30,645 bases of DNA from Vallitalea maricola (GTDB lineage: Bacteria > Bacillota > Clostridia > Lachnospirales > Vallitaleaceae). Position 1 is the first letter of the stretch, and each line of letters starts with the position of its first letter. The position numbers were made by a program, and so were the translations under genes. The DNA is taken from the NCBI RefSeq assembly GCF_036985595.1, contig NZ_BTPU01000075.1, positions 1 through 30,645 of the forward strand, given 5' to 3'. Shown piece by piece: positions 15,944-25,523 of the stretch. Under the pieces are notes generated by a model. The model was given only the letters and a program-made list of their open reading frames with translations, was not told where the DNA came from and did no database searches.

Positions 15944-18900
15944 TTAATCAACTAAAACATGAAAGATTTTATACATAACTACAGCTGTTTCTGCTCTTGT
16001 TGTACTATTTAATGGATATAGCTTTGTTCCACTGCCTTGAATCAATCCTGATCTTATCATTGAATCAACGCTACTTAATGCATATCCAGATACTTGTGAT
16101 GCATCATCAAATGTATTTATGTTTTTCATTGACTCTTCATTTAATGATTTTCCAACTACCTTTAAGGATTTTTCTAAAAGAATCATCATATCTTGTCTTG
16201 TTATAAATTCTTTTGGATTGAACTTATTATTTCCTACTCCATTTGTTATACCTAATTTTTTAGCTATTCCTATAGCATTATAGTAATAAGCATTTTCATC
16301 TACATCTTCAAAATTAGTATCAAATTCTGACTTCAATTCTAGTGTTCTTACAACTAAAGTTAAAAAGTCAGCTCTAGTGATGCACTCTGCTGGGGCATAT
16401 GTTTTATTAGATGTTCCATTAATTATACCCTTTGAAGCTAATACTTGTATTTGATTTTTTGCCCACTGATAATTAGTAATATCATCAAAAGTTTTTTCAA
16501 CAAAGGCAATCGCATATTTACTAAAATGTGTTGTAGTAAATGTTACTTTTCCTGTGTCAGTATTATATCTACCATTTGTTATTGGGACTATTTCATTGTT
16601 TTCATTTACATACCATACAACAATATGCTCGGGATTATTTAATTCTTCCTTTGTTGGCTCATAGTCAATACTAATTTTAACAGGTGCATTTGGATTATTC
16701 CATTTAACACTTTCATTTCCAAGTTTTGCAGTAAGATTGATAACAGGTCTATTTCCAATCTTTTCTTTCACATCTTTATCTAGATTTGATTTATCCACTT
16801 TTGAAATTGTTATTTCAACTTTATCATCTTTGTTAACTTTATAGTTATTAAACATATTAGTTGGTATTGTAACATTTCCAATGCCTGTTTTAATCTTTAT
16901 TTTTTGCTGTTCATTGACAGCTGCTACTATAGTTGCTGGTATATCTTGTGTATAATCTTTGGCACCTATAATTTGTGGCACGTCTAATATTACTTTTTTA
17001 ATTCCATTCTTGTCTTTATTAGCTAAATCCATTGCTTCCTCCAGCTTAGACTGGCTAACAGTAGATTTAACACTGCCACCATTATGTGAGACAGGTATCT
17101 TAATAATTGCAGAGCCTTCTTCATCTATAATAATGCTAGTATTATCTTGATCTTGATTATCTTGACCTTGGTTATCCTCATCTTGATTATCTTCACCTTG
17201 GTTATCTTGATCTTGATTATCTCCACCTTGATCGTTATCATTAGTATTCTTTTTAAACTTAGCTATGAATACTGTTCCTTGTGCACCATGAACATCAACA
17301 GAAAACTTAATGCTTGGAGTCATTTGTTGTACTGTTATTCCTTCATTGTGTAAAACTTCTTCTGCTACCTGCTTATTAATTTCTACATTGATTACTCCAT
17401 TATTCTCCATAGTTGGATCAGTAACAGATACTTCAATGTATTTTTCAGTTTCTTTAACCATAACAGAAGCTTTTTTATCTACAGAAATTATATCTATTGT
17501 ATTAAGATTATCTGTCCAGAAGTTAGCAGCAATTACGTTTAATTCTTTTTCTTTTACAGCTTGTACTTCTGTATTATTCGCAAGTATTTCTATTTCAGGC
17601 TGTTTTGAATAACTTTCAACTTGTTCTTTTGTTTTATTTGGTAGAAGTACATACTCATATGTTGCATCTACTGGATTTTCTCCATGATTGAACCACATAG
17701 TAACATAGTTTCTTGTTATTTCATCTGTTGAACCACCATTATTTATTGCGTTCCATGTTCCTGTTCTAGCTTCTCTTAGCATATTTATTTCTTGGTTGTT
17801 AGGGAAGTAATATCCTATATCAGATCCCTCTACTTTTCCTTGCAAATGTGCCCAAGTTACTTGTTTTGTATCATTCCAGCCAAGTGTGTCTGATACCTCT
17901 TGTCCATCTACTGTCAATACATCATTTCCAATATCTGATATTTTTCTATTTTCAACAATTGTTTCAATAGTTCTTCCATCAGTAGTATTGATACCAGAAC
18001 CAAGTGCTACTACTTCATCATCAAACATAAACCAAGATTTTTTAGCTTGTAATGTTGATTGCATTGACCCTATTGCAGTACTCTTATCAAGGAGCATTCC
18101 TGCAACACCATAATTTCCTAATGATGTTCCTCCAACCCAAGAACTAGGAGATTTGAATTTTTTCCAATCGCCAGCTGATACAATATCATTAGTATCTATT
18201 GTGGTTCCTGGAAGTCTCTTGTAATCTATTGTTGGCCAATAATCATCATTATATTGAGTTAAATCATTGTTGTATAAGTAGGTCATTCCATCCCCTGTAT
18301 GGAAGCCTTTTTTGTTTTCCCCGTTTCCAATTTCATAGGCTGCAATTCTATTGGAATACATACTTAATCCTAGAGTAAAATCAGCTGTTCTATGAACTAC
18401 ACGATCCATATTATACAAACCAAAATGTCCTATTTGTTCGCCTTCAGCTTTTATAGGTGAGTATATAATATCATTTGCAAGCTTCTTAAGATATGGAGTT
18501 TTCATAGTTTCAACTAAATTCAGATACTCATTTTGCTCATTCCAGTATTTTATCATGCTGATATATTGGTATCTGTACTCTTCTCGAGCAATATTTATAT
18601 ATTTTAGAGTACTAGCAATAATGCCACGGCCATGACCAATATCTCGAGCAGTTTCTCTAGATATTGCTCTTCCACTAACCATATCCATCATAAGTCCTTT
18701 ATACATAACTGGCTTAAAGTGTTTTAAAATATAATCATATATGTTATTTACATTTTCATCTACTACTTTATATTCTGTATCATTTAATAAATATATAACA
18801 TCTGCTAAACCACCTAGTAAAACACTTCCATATGTCCCAGTATATGCTATGTCATTATGTTGAACAAATGAGCCATCTGTATAGAATCCATCACCTTTTT

Positions 18901-21900
18901 TAACATACTTAACAACATCTCCTAGTGAGTTTCTTACTAGCATTAGTTTCTCTGAATCTTTAACCAATACTCCTCTTACTCCTACTACAAGACATAAGTC
19001 TATCCTGTTAGCTCCTGTACTTGCATATTGTTGATATATCATTTTTTTAGGATTTGGAACATAATAATCTATTACATCCGTATATTTTTCAATTACTTCA
19101 TCTGTTAAATAATCATATAATAACACTAATATATTATTGAGATTTTTAGGTATTCCTATTTCCCAGAACCACCAGTTGCCAGGATACTTATTGTATTTTA
19201 TATAGGCATTAGAATGGAGAAATTCAAGGCCTGTCATAATATCCTGCAATAATTCAGCGTTATTATAGTATTCTGACCCTGCCATGGCAAAACCTTTAGC
19301 CATCGTTACTAAGTTGGCATAGTTACTATTAATATTATCTGGATTACTAAAGTCACTGTATTCTTCCCATAAATAGGTTTTATCTTTTTGCATACTTTCC
19401 CAAACTGTTTTAACCTCTTCGTCTAATTCTTGTATGCTTTTATTAATATATTCATTATCAGAAAGAACATCTGTAACAAGTGTATTTTTCCAATTTAATC
19501 TCATCTTATCAAATTCATCTACAACATGCTCTGTCACAGTAACTTCACATGTAGCTTTATGCCCTCCATCAATTGAGGTCGCTGTAATAACAGCAGTTCC
19601 TTGTTTTATGCCTTTAACCAAACCATTCTCATTAACAACTGCTATTCCTTCATCTGATGAGCTCCAAACTATATTTTGATTTTCAGCATAATATGGTTCT
19701 ATTGATGGACTAATTTCCATTACTCTTCCCTCTTCAAGGGTTATAGATGTTTTATTAAGGCTTACAGCCTCAACATGAATATCTCCATCCACTACTGTAA
19801 CTTTACATTCTGTTTTTACTTGTGGATCTACAAGAGATAATGCTGTTATAGCAGCCTCTCCAGTACTTATACCTGTAACTAATCCGCCTACTACAGTAGC
19901 TACCTCTTCATTTGAAGAATACCACATTACATCTTTAGCTGAGTCAGCAGGTATAACAGTACTACTTAATGTGAATGAATCATTAATGGATACTTTTCGT
20001 TCATTTATTTTTCGTCCGCCCTCATTTAAAATAATATCTGTAGGAGATGGAGAACCTTTGAGAACCTTAACATCATCCATCCACAAAGTTCCTGTTGCTC
20101 CTTCACCGGCTCTCCATGTTCCATGTACTAATTCTACTTTTATATTTGTTGATGTATCATATTTAACTTCATATTGTCCACTAAGCCTTGTCCAGTCATG
20201 TGTTCCTTCTTGAGTAAATTTGATATCTGCTCTTCCATCCCAATCAGGCTTATTTCCATTACTATCAACTTCATAAACCCTTAATGTAAATGTATTCTTC
20301 TCAGACTGTGTTGTACTTATATCCTGTGTTTTTATCCATGTACTAAAATCAAATATATCTCCTTTTTTAGCAGGTATTGCTTGATATAGCCAGTCAAATG
20401 AATTGTTCATTTCAACCTTAACACTTTGGTTTCCTTCATGGCTAGTTGTGTTATCTATACTAAACGTAGCTTTATTATATCCAGTATATCCCCATTCTTC
20501 TGGTTTTTCTCCATTAATCCACTTGCTGCTGGTTGTAGTTACAACATCCTCGAAACTGCTATTCATAACCACATTTACTTGTCCTGATACTAGTTCAATA
20601 ACATTTACGTTCAGTGTCGTTACAATACTTGGATTAGTTGCAGATGCAACTGTAATAACTGCATTACCTGCTTTTATTCCTTCTATCACTATATTATCAA
20701 ATATTCCTTTTTTTGCAATTGCGATTGTTTCATCTGAAGATGTCACAACTAATGCTCTATCTGTAGCATTTGATGGTAGAATTTCAGTATTTACTGTAAT
20801 TTGTCCATCTTTACCTACAATCACATAATTTGAATCTAATGTTATGCTTTCCATTGCAATTTCTTCTATAGGAGTATCGTCTTTAACAAATTTGGCAGTG
20901 AACACTTCTCCTCTTGCATCCTTAACATTAACAGCAAATTTAATAGTTGGGAACATTTGATATACAGTTATATTATCATTGTTTAATAACTCTTCACTTG
21001 CTCTCCCATCAACCTCTACTACTATTTCTCCATCGTTTTTCATAGTTGGATCTGAAACTGCTACTTCAATGTATTCTTCTGTTTCTTTAACCATTACTGA
21101 AGATTTTTTATTAACAGTAATATTATCTACTTTCTGAATGGATTCAGTCCAGAAATTAGCTCCTATTATTCCTAAATTACGTTCTTTAACAGCTTGTACT
21201 TCAGGTGTATTCATTAGTATTTCAATATCTGATGAACTTGCATAGTCGCTTACTTCTTGTACTGTTTTGTTAGGTAACAGAACATATTCATAAGTTGCAT
21301 CTTGTGGATTCATTCCATGATCTGCCCACATAGTCATATAGTTTCTAGTTATTTCATCAGTACTTCCAGTACTGCTTATATCACTCCAGCTTCCAGTTCT
21401 TTGTTCTCTAAGCATATTTACATATGTGTTATTAGGGAAGTAATATCCTATGTCGGCTCCCTGGACTTTTCCTTGTAAATGTGCCCAGCTTATTTCTTTT
21501 GATTCATTCCATCCAAGTGTATTAGAAACGACTTGTCCATCTACTGTAAAAACATCATTTCCTTCATTTGAAATTTTTCTATTATCTATAATTGTTTCAA
21601 TAGTTCTACCATCAGTGGTTTTTATTCCAGAACCAAGTGCCACTATTTCGTCATCAAACATAAACCAAGATTTTTTTCCTTGTAGTGTTGATTTCATTGT
21701 TCCTAATGCAGTACTTTTGTCAAGGAACATTCCTGCAACACCATAATTATCTAAGTTTGTTCCTCCTACCCAATCTTGTGGAGATCTCATATTGCTCCAA
21801 CTATCTTGTGTAGCAATTGGATTAGTGTCAACTGTTGTTCCAGGAAGTCTTTTATAATCTACTGTTGGCCAGAACTCCTCATTATATTGTGATAAATCAT

Positions 21901-24900
21901 TGTTATACAAATAAGTCATTCCGTCAGCTGTATGAAAACCTCTTTTATTCTCACCATTTATTGTTTCAAAAGCAGATATTCTGCTGGAGTACATACTTAA
22001 TCCAAATGTAAAATCAGATTTTCTATGAACAATTCTATCCATTTCATAAAATCCAAAGTGTCCTATTTGCTCTCCTTCTGCTGCTATTGGTGAATTTAAT
22101 ACCTCTTTTATTAATGATATCATATATGGCGTATTACCTACCAGCTCAAGAGCAGCATTCTGTTCAACTAAATATTTTACGAAACTAGTATATTCAGTTT
22201 TATATGATTCTGGTGCAAATTTAATAAACTTTATAATATTTGAAATTACACCTTTACCACGAGAGATATCTTGACCATCTCTTGATATAGCTCTTCCATT
22301 CACCATATCCATCATTAATCCTTTATAAATAAGCGGTTTCCAAGATGTTAAAATATAATCATATATTTTTTTAACACTTTCATCAACGATTGTATAGCTT
22401 GTACCCTCTATTAAATACATTACATCTGCTAATCCGCTTAATAATACCGCACCATATGTACCTGTATATGGTATATCTGTATGTTGAATAAAAGAACCAT
22501 CTCCATAAAATCCATCGCCGCTTTCAACAATCTTAACTAGATCTCCTAAAGCATCTCTTACCATCATTAATTTTTGTGAATCTTTTACTATTACTCCTCT
22601 AACACCTACTATAATACATTTATCTGTTCTATTTCCACCTGTACTTATTCCACCATTCCATATTGTTGGATCGGGTGAAAATGTTTCAATTGCATTCATA
22701 TAATTTGTAATTTGTTCATCAGTTAAGTATTCATAAACTAAGACTACTATATTATTTAGAATTTTAGGTATTCCAATTTCCCAATACCATCCATTGCCTA
22801 TGTAGCCTTCACCTTGTTCGTTATACCAATTTTGGTAAAGCCAATCTAATCCTTCAATAATATCTTTTAATAAGTAAGCATTACCATGATATTGTGAACC
22901 TGGCATTGCGTATCCTTTTGCCATAGTAAAAAGATTATTATAACTATTATTAATATGAGATTTTAATTCTTCAGCGTTACTAGTTTTACTTGCATCATTA
23001 TGATATTCTTCCCATAAATAATTTCTATTATAATCTTTAACCATGGTTTCCCATATAGTTTTAACCTCTTCATCTAATGCATTTGTGTAATCTATTATAG
23101 ATTGATCTTCATATTCTTTATCTGCTACAATGTAGTTTTTCCATTGCAATCTCATCATATCAAATTCATCTTGTGAATACTCTGTTACAGTAATTTCACA
23201 GGTTGCTTCATAACCACCATCAGCAGTTATAACTGTAATGGTTGCTGTTCCTGGATTAATTCCTTTGACTATTCCATCTGAAACAGTAGCGATACTTGCA
23301 TCGGAAGTACTCCATTGTAAATCTTTATTTGTTGCATTAATTGGTTCAATAATAGGATTAAGAATCAAACCTTTGCCTTTTGGAATTTCAGCACTTGTTT
23401 GGTCAAGACTAACTGACTGCACACTAATATCACCATCAATTACTGTAACAACATAATCTGTTTTTATTTCTGGATTTTCGTCTGATGTTGCTGTAATAGT
23501 CGCTGTACCAGTGCTTATTGCTGTTACTAGTCCATTTTCTACTGTTGCTATTGTATCATCAGATGTGCTCCATGTTACATTCTTATTTATTGCAATGTCA
23601 GGTAGGACTGTATAATTAATATTAAATACCTCTCCTACTGATGCTGTTCTACTATTTTCTTCAAAAACAATATCTGACACGTCTGTTGATTTTTTTATTA
23701 CTTTAACATCATCCATCCATAATATACCCGTTGCTCCTTCACCAGTTTTCCAGGTTCCATGAACTAATTGTACTATTATATGTGATGCTGTATCAGATTT
23801 AACTTCATATTGTCCACTAAGTTCTGTCCAATCATATGTTCCTTCTTGATTGAATGTGATATCTGCTCTTCCATCCCAATCTAATTTAGTACCATCATTA
23901 TCTACTTCATATACTCTTAATGTAAATGTATTATTTGCAGACTGGGTTGTGCTTATATCTTGTGTTTTTATCCATCCACTAACATCAAATATATCTCCTT
24001 TTTGAGCCGGTATTGCTTGAGTTAACCAGTCAAATGAATTATCCATTTCAACCTTAACACTTTGATTTCCTTCGTGACTAATTGTGTTATCTATACTAAA
24101 TATAGCATTTAATCTAGAAGCTTCATATCCCCAATCTTTTGGTTTTTGTCCATTAATCCACTTACTATCAGCTATAGCTTCAACATCTTCGAATCCACCA
24201 TTAGATAATAGATTTCCATTATCTATGACAACAACCTGACCTATAACTTCAACATTACATGTGGCACTTATTTCAGGGTTATTCGATAAGGCTGCTGTAA
24301 TAACCGCATTTCCTTCTTGCACCCCTGTTACTACTCCGTCTTGTACTGTTGCTACAGAGTCATCTGAAGAGATCCATGTTATTTGGGAATCAGCAGGAGA
24401 TACTGTGGCAGTTAACGTATCTGTATTATTTACTTCTATTGTTGTACTATTTTTATTCAATTCTATTGTTTCATTAATCACTTTATTAACACTAACATTG
24501 TCAACCCAAAGAGTCCCTGTTGAACCGTTAGCATTAGCAGGAGTACTATTAGCAGTGGTACTCCACTCACCAATCATTAATACAACCTTTAGATAGGCAG
24601 CATTATCTTGGTCAATAGTATATTCACCTCCAAGTTCTGTCCATTCATGAGTTCCATTTTGTAAATAACCTAAGTCAACTCTCGTAGCTTTTGTTCCACC
24701 ATTATTGGTATCTATATAGTTTCCAGCACTATCTAATTGTTCTACTCTAAATGTAGCTGATTTATTCTTGGTTCCATTTGATAAATCTAGAGTTTTATAC
24801 CATGCACTAATGTCATATACCTCTCCTTTTTGTACTGGTATCCTTTGCTCCATCCATCCCCATAATTTATTACCATCTATCCTAATACTTTGACTTCCAT

Positions 24901-25192
24901 CTACATACGTTTCTGTATCAACGCTAGCAGTGGATGGTGTTGTTGAATCAAGTGCTCTAAAATTCATAAGCCAATCACTTGAAACATATCCGTTACTTGA
25001 TATAGGGTCATTTGTTACTACTTCTTCGAAGCTCCCATTAATTGCTTTATTTTCTTGAGCAAATGTTGTATTTATATCACTTGCTGCCAGTGCATTTAAT
25101 GAAAATTTAAATTGTGTGCTAGCTAGTAACATATTTACAATGTATATAGCTAAGGTAATATACGTTGTAGTTTTAAGTATCCTTGTTTTCAT
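15944..25192 (-). CDS. SLH-anchored surface protein with two PL8 polysaccharide lyase modules
   Basis: The 3082-aa exported protein is anchored to the cell wall. In order: signal peptide (1-37); CBM-type sandwich (about 49-238); Big_2; CBM-type (326-500); two Big_2; PL8 lyase 1 (675-1438); Big_2; CBM-type (1540-1712); two Big_2; PL8 lyase 2 (1892-2648); acidic DNQ-rich linker (2650-2686); a beta-rich region; three SLH domains (about 2904-3080). Catalytic Asn, His and Tyr are present in both lyases with the +50 and +9 spacing of hyaluronate lyases: N854/H904/Y913 and N2062/H2112/Y2121. GRAISR motifs supply the Arg. PL8 enzymes cleave uronic-acid polysaccharides (hyaluronan, chondroitin, xanthan) by beta-elimination; the substrate here is unknown. 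ATG 25192 is chosen over 25213 because AAGGAG lies 8 nt before it. Confidence 0.92.
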   Translation of the reverse strand: MKTRILKTTTYITLAIYIVNMLLASTQFKFSLNALAASDINTTFAQENKAINGSFEEVVTNDPISSNGYVSSDWLMNFRALDSTTPSTASVDTETYVDGSQSIRIDGNKLWGWMEQRIPVQKGEVYDISAWYKTLDLSNGTKNKSATFRVEQLDSAGNYIDTNNGGTKATRVDLGYLQNGTHEWTELGGEYTIDQDNAAYLKVVLMIGEWSTTANSTPANANGSTGTLWVDNVSVNKVINETIELNKNSTTIEVNNTDTLTATVSPADSQITWISSDDSVATVQDGVVTGVQEGNAVITAALSNNPEISATCNVEVIGQVVVIDNGNLLSNGGFEDVEAIADSKWINGQKPKDWGYEASRLNAIFSIDNTISHEGNQSVKVEMDNSFDWLTQAIPAQKGDIFDVSGWIKTQDISTTQSANNTFTLRVYEVDNDGTKLDWDGRADITFNQEGTYDWTELSGQYEVKSDTASHIIVQLVHGTWKTGEGATGILWMDDVKVIKKSTDVSDIVFEENSRTASVGEVFNINYTVLPDIAINKNVTWSTSDDTIATVENGLVTAISTGTATITATSDENPEIKTDYVVTVIDGDISVQSVSLDQTSAEIPKGKGLILNPIIEPINATNKDLQWSTSDASIATVSDGIVKGINPGTATITVITADGGYEATCEITVTEYSQDEFDMMRLQWKNYIVADKEYEDQSIIDYTNALDEEVKTIWETMVKDYNRNYLWEEYHNDASKTSNAEELKSHINNSYNNLFTMAKGYAMPGSQYHGNAYLLKDIIEGLDWLYQNWYNEQGEGYIGNGWYWEIGIPKILNNIVVLVYEYLTDEQITNYMNAIETFSPDPTIWNGGISTGGNRTDKCIIVGVRGVIVKDSQKLMMVRDALGDLVKIVESGDGFYGDGSFIQHTDIPYTGTYGAVLLSGLADVMYLIEGTSYTIVDESVKKIYDYILTSWKPLIYKGLMMDMVNGRAISRDGQDISRGKGVISNIIKFIKFAPESYKTEYTSFVKYLVEQNAALELVGNTPYMISLIKEVLNSPIAAEGEQIGHFGFYEMDRIVHRKSDFTFGLSMYSSRISAFETINGENKRGFHTADGMTYLYNNDLSQYNEEFWPTVDYKRLPGTTVDTNPIATQDSWSNMRSPQDWVGGTNLDNYGVAGMFLDKSTALGTMKSTLQGKKSWFMFDDEIVALGSGIKTTDGRTIETIIDNRKISNEGNDVFTVDGQVVSNTLGWNESKEISWAHLQGKVQGADIGYYFPNNTYVNMLREQRTGSWSDISSTGSTDEITRNYMTMWADHGMNPQDATYEYVLLPNKTVQEVSDYASSSDIEILMNTPEVQAVKERNLGIIGANFWTESIQKVDNITVNKKSSVMVKETEEYIEVAVSDPTMKNDGEIVVEVDGRASEELLNNDNITVYQMFPTIKFAVNVKDARGEVFTAKFVKDDTPIEEIAMESITLDSNYVIVGKDGQITVNTEILPSNATDRALVVTSSDETIAIAKKGIFDNIVIEGIKAGNAVITVASATNPSIVTTLNVNVIELVSGQVNVVMNSSFEDVVTTTSSKWINGEKPEEWGYTGYNKATFSIDNTTSHEGNQSVKVEMNNSFDWLYQAIPAKKGDIFDFSTWIKTQDISTTQSEKNTFTLRVYEVDSNGNKPDWDGRADIKFTQEGTHDWTRLSGQYEVKYDTSTNIKVELVHGTWRAGEGATGTLWMDDVKVLKGSPSPTDIILNEGGRKINERKVSINDSFTLSSTVIPADSAKDVMWYSSNEEVATVVGGLVTGISTGEAAITALSLVDPQVKTECKVTVVDGDIHVEAVSLNKTSITLEEGRVMEISPSIEPYYAENQNIVWSSSDEGIAVVNENGLVKGIKQGTAVITATSIDGGHKATCEVTVTEHVVDEFDKMRLNWKNTLVTDVLSDNEYINKSIQELDEEVKTVWESMQKDKTYLWEEYSDFSNPDNINSNYANLVTMAKGFAMAGSEYYNNAELLQDIMTGLEFLHSNAYIKYNKYPGNWWFWEIGIPKNLNNILVLLYDYLTDEVIEKYTDVIDYYVPNPKKMIYQQYASTGANRIDLCLVVGVRGVLVKDSEKLMLVRNSLGDVVKYVKKGDGFYTDGSFVQHNDIAYTGTYGSVLLGGLADVIYLLNDTEYKVVDENVNNIYDYILKHFKPVMYKGLMMDMVSGRAISRETARDIGHGRGIIASTLKYINIAREEYRYQYISMIKYWNEQNEYLNLVETMKTPYLKKLANDIIYSPIKAEGEQIGHFGLYNMDRVVHRTADFTLGLSMYSNRIAAYEIGNGENKKGFHTGDGMTYLYNNDLTQYNDDYWPTIDYKRLPGTTIDTNDIVSAGDWKKFKSPSSWVGGTSLGNYGVAGMLLDKSTAIGSMQSTLQAKKSWFMFDDEVVALGSGINTTDGRTIETIVENRKISDIGNDVLTVDGQEVSDTLGWNDTKQVTWAHLQGKVEGSDIGYYFPNNQEINMLREARTGTWNAINNGGSTDEITRNYVTMWFNHGENPVDATYEYVLLPNKTKEQVESYSKQPEIEILANNTEVQAVKEKELNVIAANFWTDNLNTIDIISVDKKASVMVKETEKYIEVSVTDPTMENNGVINVEINKQVAEEVLHNEGITVQQMTPSIKFSVDVHGAQGTVFIAKFKKNTNDNDQGGDNQDQDNQGEDNQDEDNQGQDNQDQDNTSIIIDEEGSAIIKIPVSHNGGSVKSTVSQSKLEEAMDLANKDKNGIKKVILDVPQIIGAKDYTQDIPATIVAAVNEQQKIKIKTGIGNVTIPTNMFNNYKVNKDDKVEITISKVDKSNLDKDVKEKIGNRPVINLTAKLGNESVKWNNPNAPVKISIDYEPTKEELNNPEHIVVWYVNENNEIVPITNGRYNTDTGKVTFTTTHFSKYAIAFVEKTFDDITNYQWAKNQIQVLASKGIINGTSNKTYAPAECITRADFLTLVVRTLELKSEFDTNFEDVDENAYYYNAIGIAKKLGITNGVGNNKFNPKEFITRQDMMILLEKSLKVVGKSLNEESMKNINTFDDASQVSGYALSSVDSMIRSGLIQGSGTKLYPLNSTTRAETAVVMYKIFHVLVD
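17147..17221 (-). repeat. Five 15-bp tandem repeats coding an acidic linker
   Basis: Five consecutive 15-bp units encode the pentapeptide DNQ(D/G)(Q/E). They form a flexible charged spacer between the second lyase and the wall-anchor region. Such arrays can expand or contract by slippage in whole codons. Confidence 0.85.
17250..20575 (-). repeat. Internal duplication, copy 2 (CBM, two Big_2, PL8)
   Basis: This is the second copy of a CBM, Big_2, Big_2, PL8 block. Equivalent catalytic Asn codons of the two copies are 3624 bp apart. CBM stretches are clearly alike at the DNA level, for example around 20076-20240 against 23706-23870. Confidence 0.85.
20880..24217 (-). repeat. Internal duplication, copy 1 (CBM, two Big_2, PL8)
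   Basis: This is the first copy of the same block, nearer the N-terminus. By eye the proteins of the two copies share roughly three quarters of residues in the best parts of the lyase and CBM. The linker Big_2 between the copies (residues 1440-1535) is not part of the duplicated pair. Confidence 0.85.
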
Positions 25193-25200
25193 CTCATTCT

Positions 25201-25206
25201 CTCCTT
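25201..25206 (-). promoter_or_regulatory. Ribosome binding site that sets the lyase start
   Basis: AAGGAG is 8 nt before ATG 25192 and lies inside the longer frame from 25213, so the shorter start is favoured. Confidence 0.75.
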
Positions 25207-25241
25207 CTAGCATTTAAATTTTAATTCAATTTATAAATCAT

Positions 25242-25269
25242 ATTATAATTCTATAAACAATCCAGTGAC
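25242..25269 (-). promoter_or_regulatory. Tentative promoter of the lyase gene
   Basis: A perfect TATAAT (25242-25247) lies 49 bp before the start, but the sequence 16 nt above it (GTCACT, 25264-25269) is a poor -35. The poor -35 suggests activator dependence. The operator pattern of the GH130 and lplB-type promoters is at best weakly present. The rest of 25193-25480 is AT-rich with nothing else seen. Confidence 0.3.
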
Positions 25270-25477
25270 ATGACTTTTCATTAGATATACTGATATATTT
25301 TTAGATTAGTAACTTATTCTATGGTAATAATATTAGGCATATATTGTACTCACTAATTCTCTTAACTCCTAATACTAAAGTATATAATTTTTTTAAGGAA
25401 TATAATGGTCTCAATTTATTTTTTCCCCAATGACATTATTTTAGGTTTCCTGACTTATCATTTGAATAAAAGAACTA

Positions 25478-25516
25478 TAAAAAAACATGCTATAAAATAC
25501 TACATAACATGTTTTT
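25478..25516 (-). terminator. Rho-independent terminator after the histidine kinase gene
   Basis: A 9-bp stem (25481-25489 with 25508-25516) has an 18-nt loop and a run of seven T on the minus strand, just after the kinase stop. It closes the regulator/binding-protein/kinase operon before the lyase gene. Confidence 0.7.
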
Positions 25517-25523
25517 GATCATT

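Noticed and set aside
17147..17221. Tandem repeats as a CRISPR array.
   Set aside because: The units are contiguous 15-mers without spacers, in frame within a protein, and no cas genes are present.
15944..25192. Calling the giant enzyme hyaluronate lyase, chondroitinase or xanthan lyase.
   Set aside because: Catalytic residues are shared by all PL8 activities and the local gene set does not single out one substrate.
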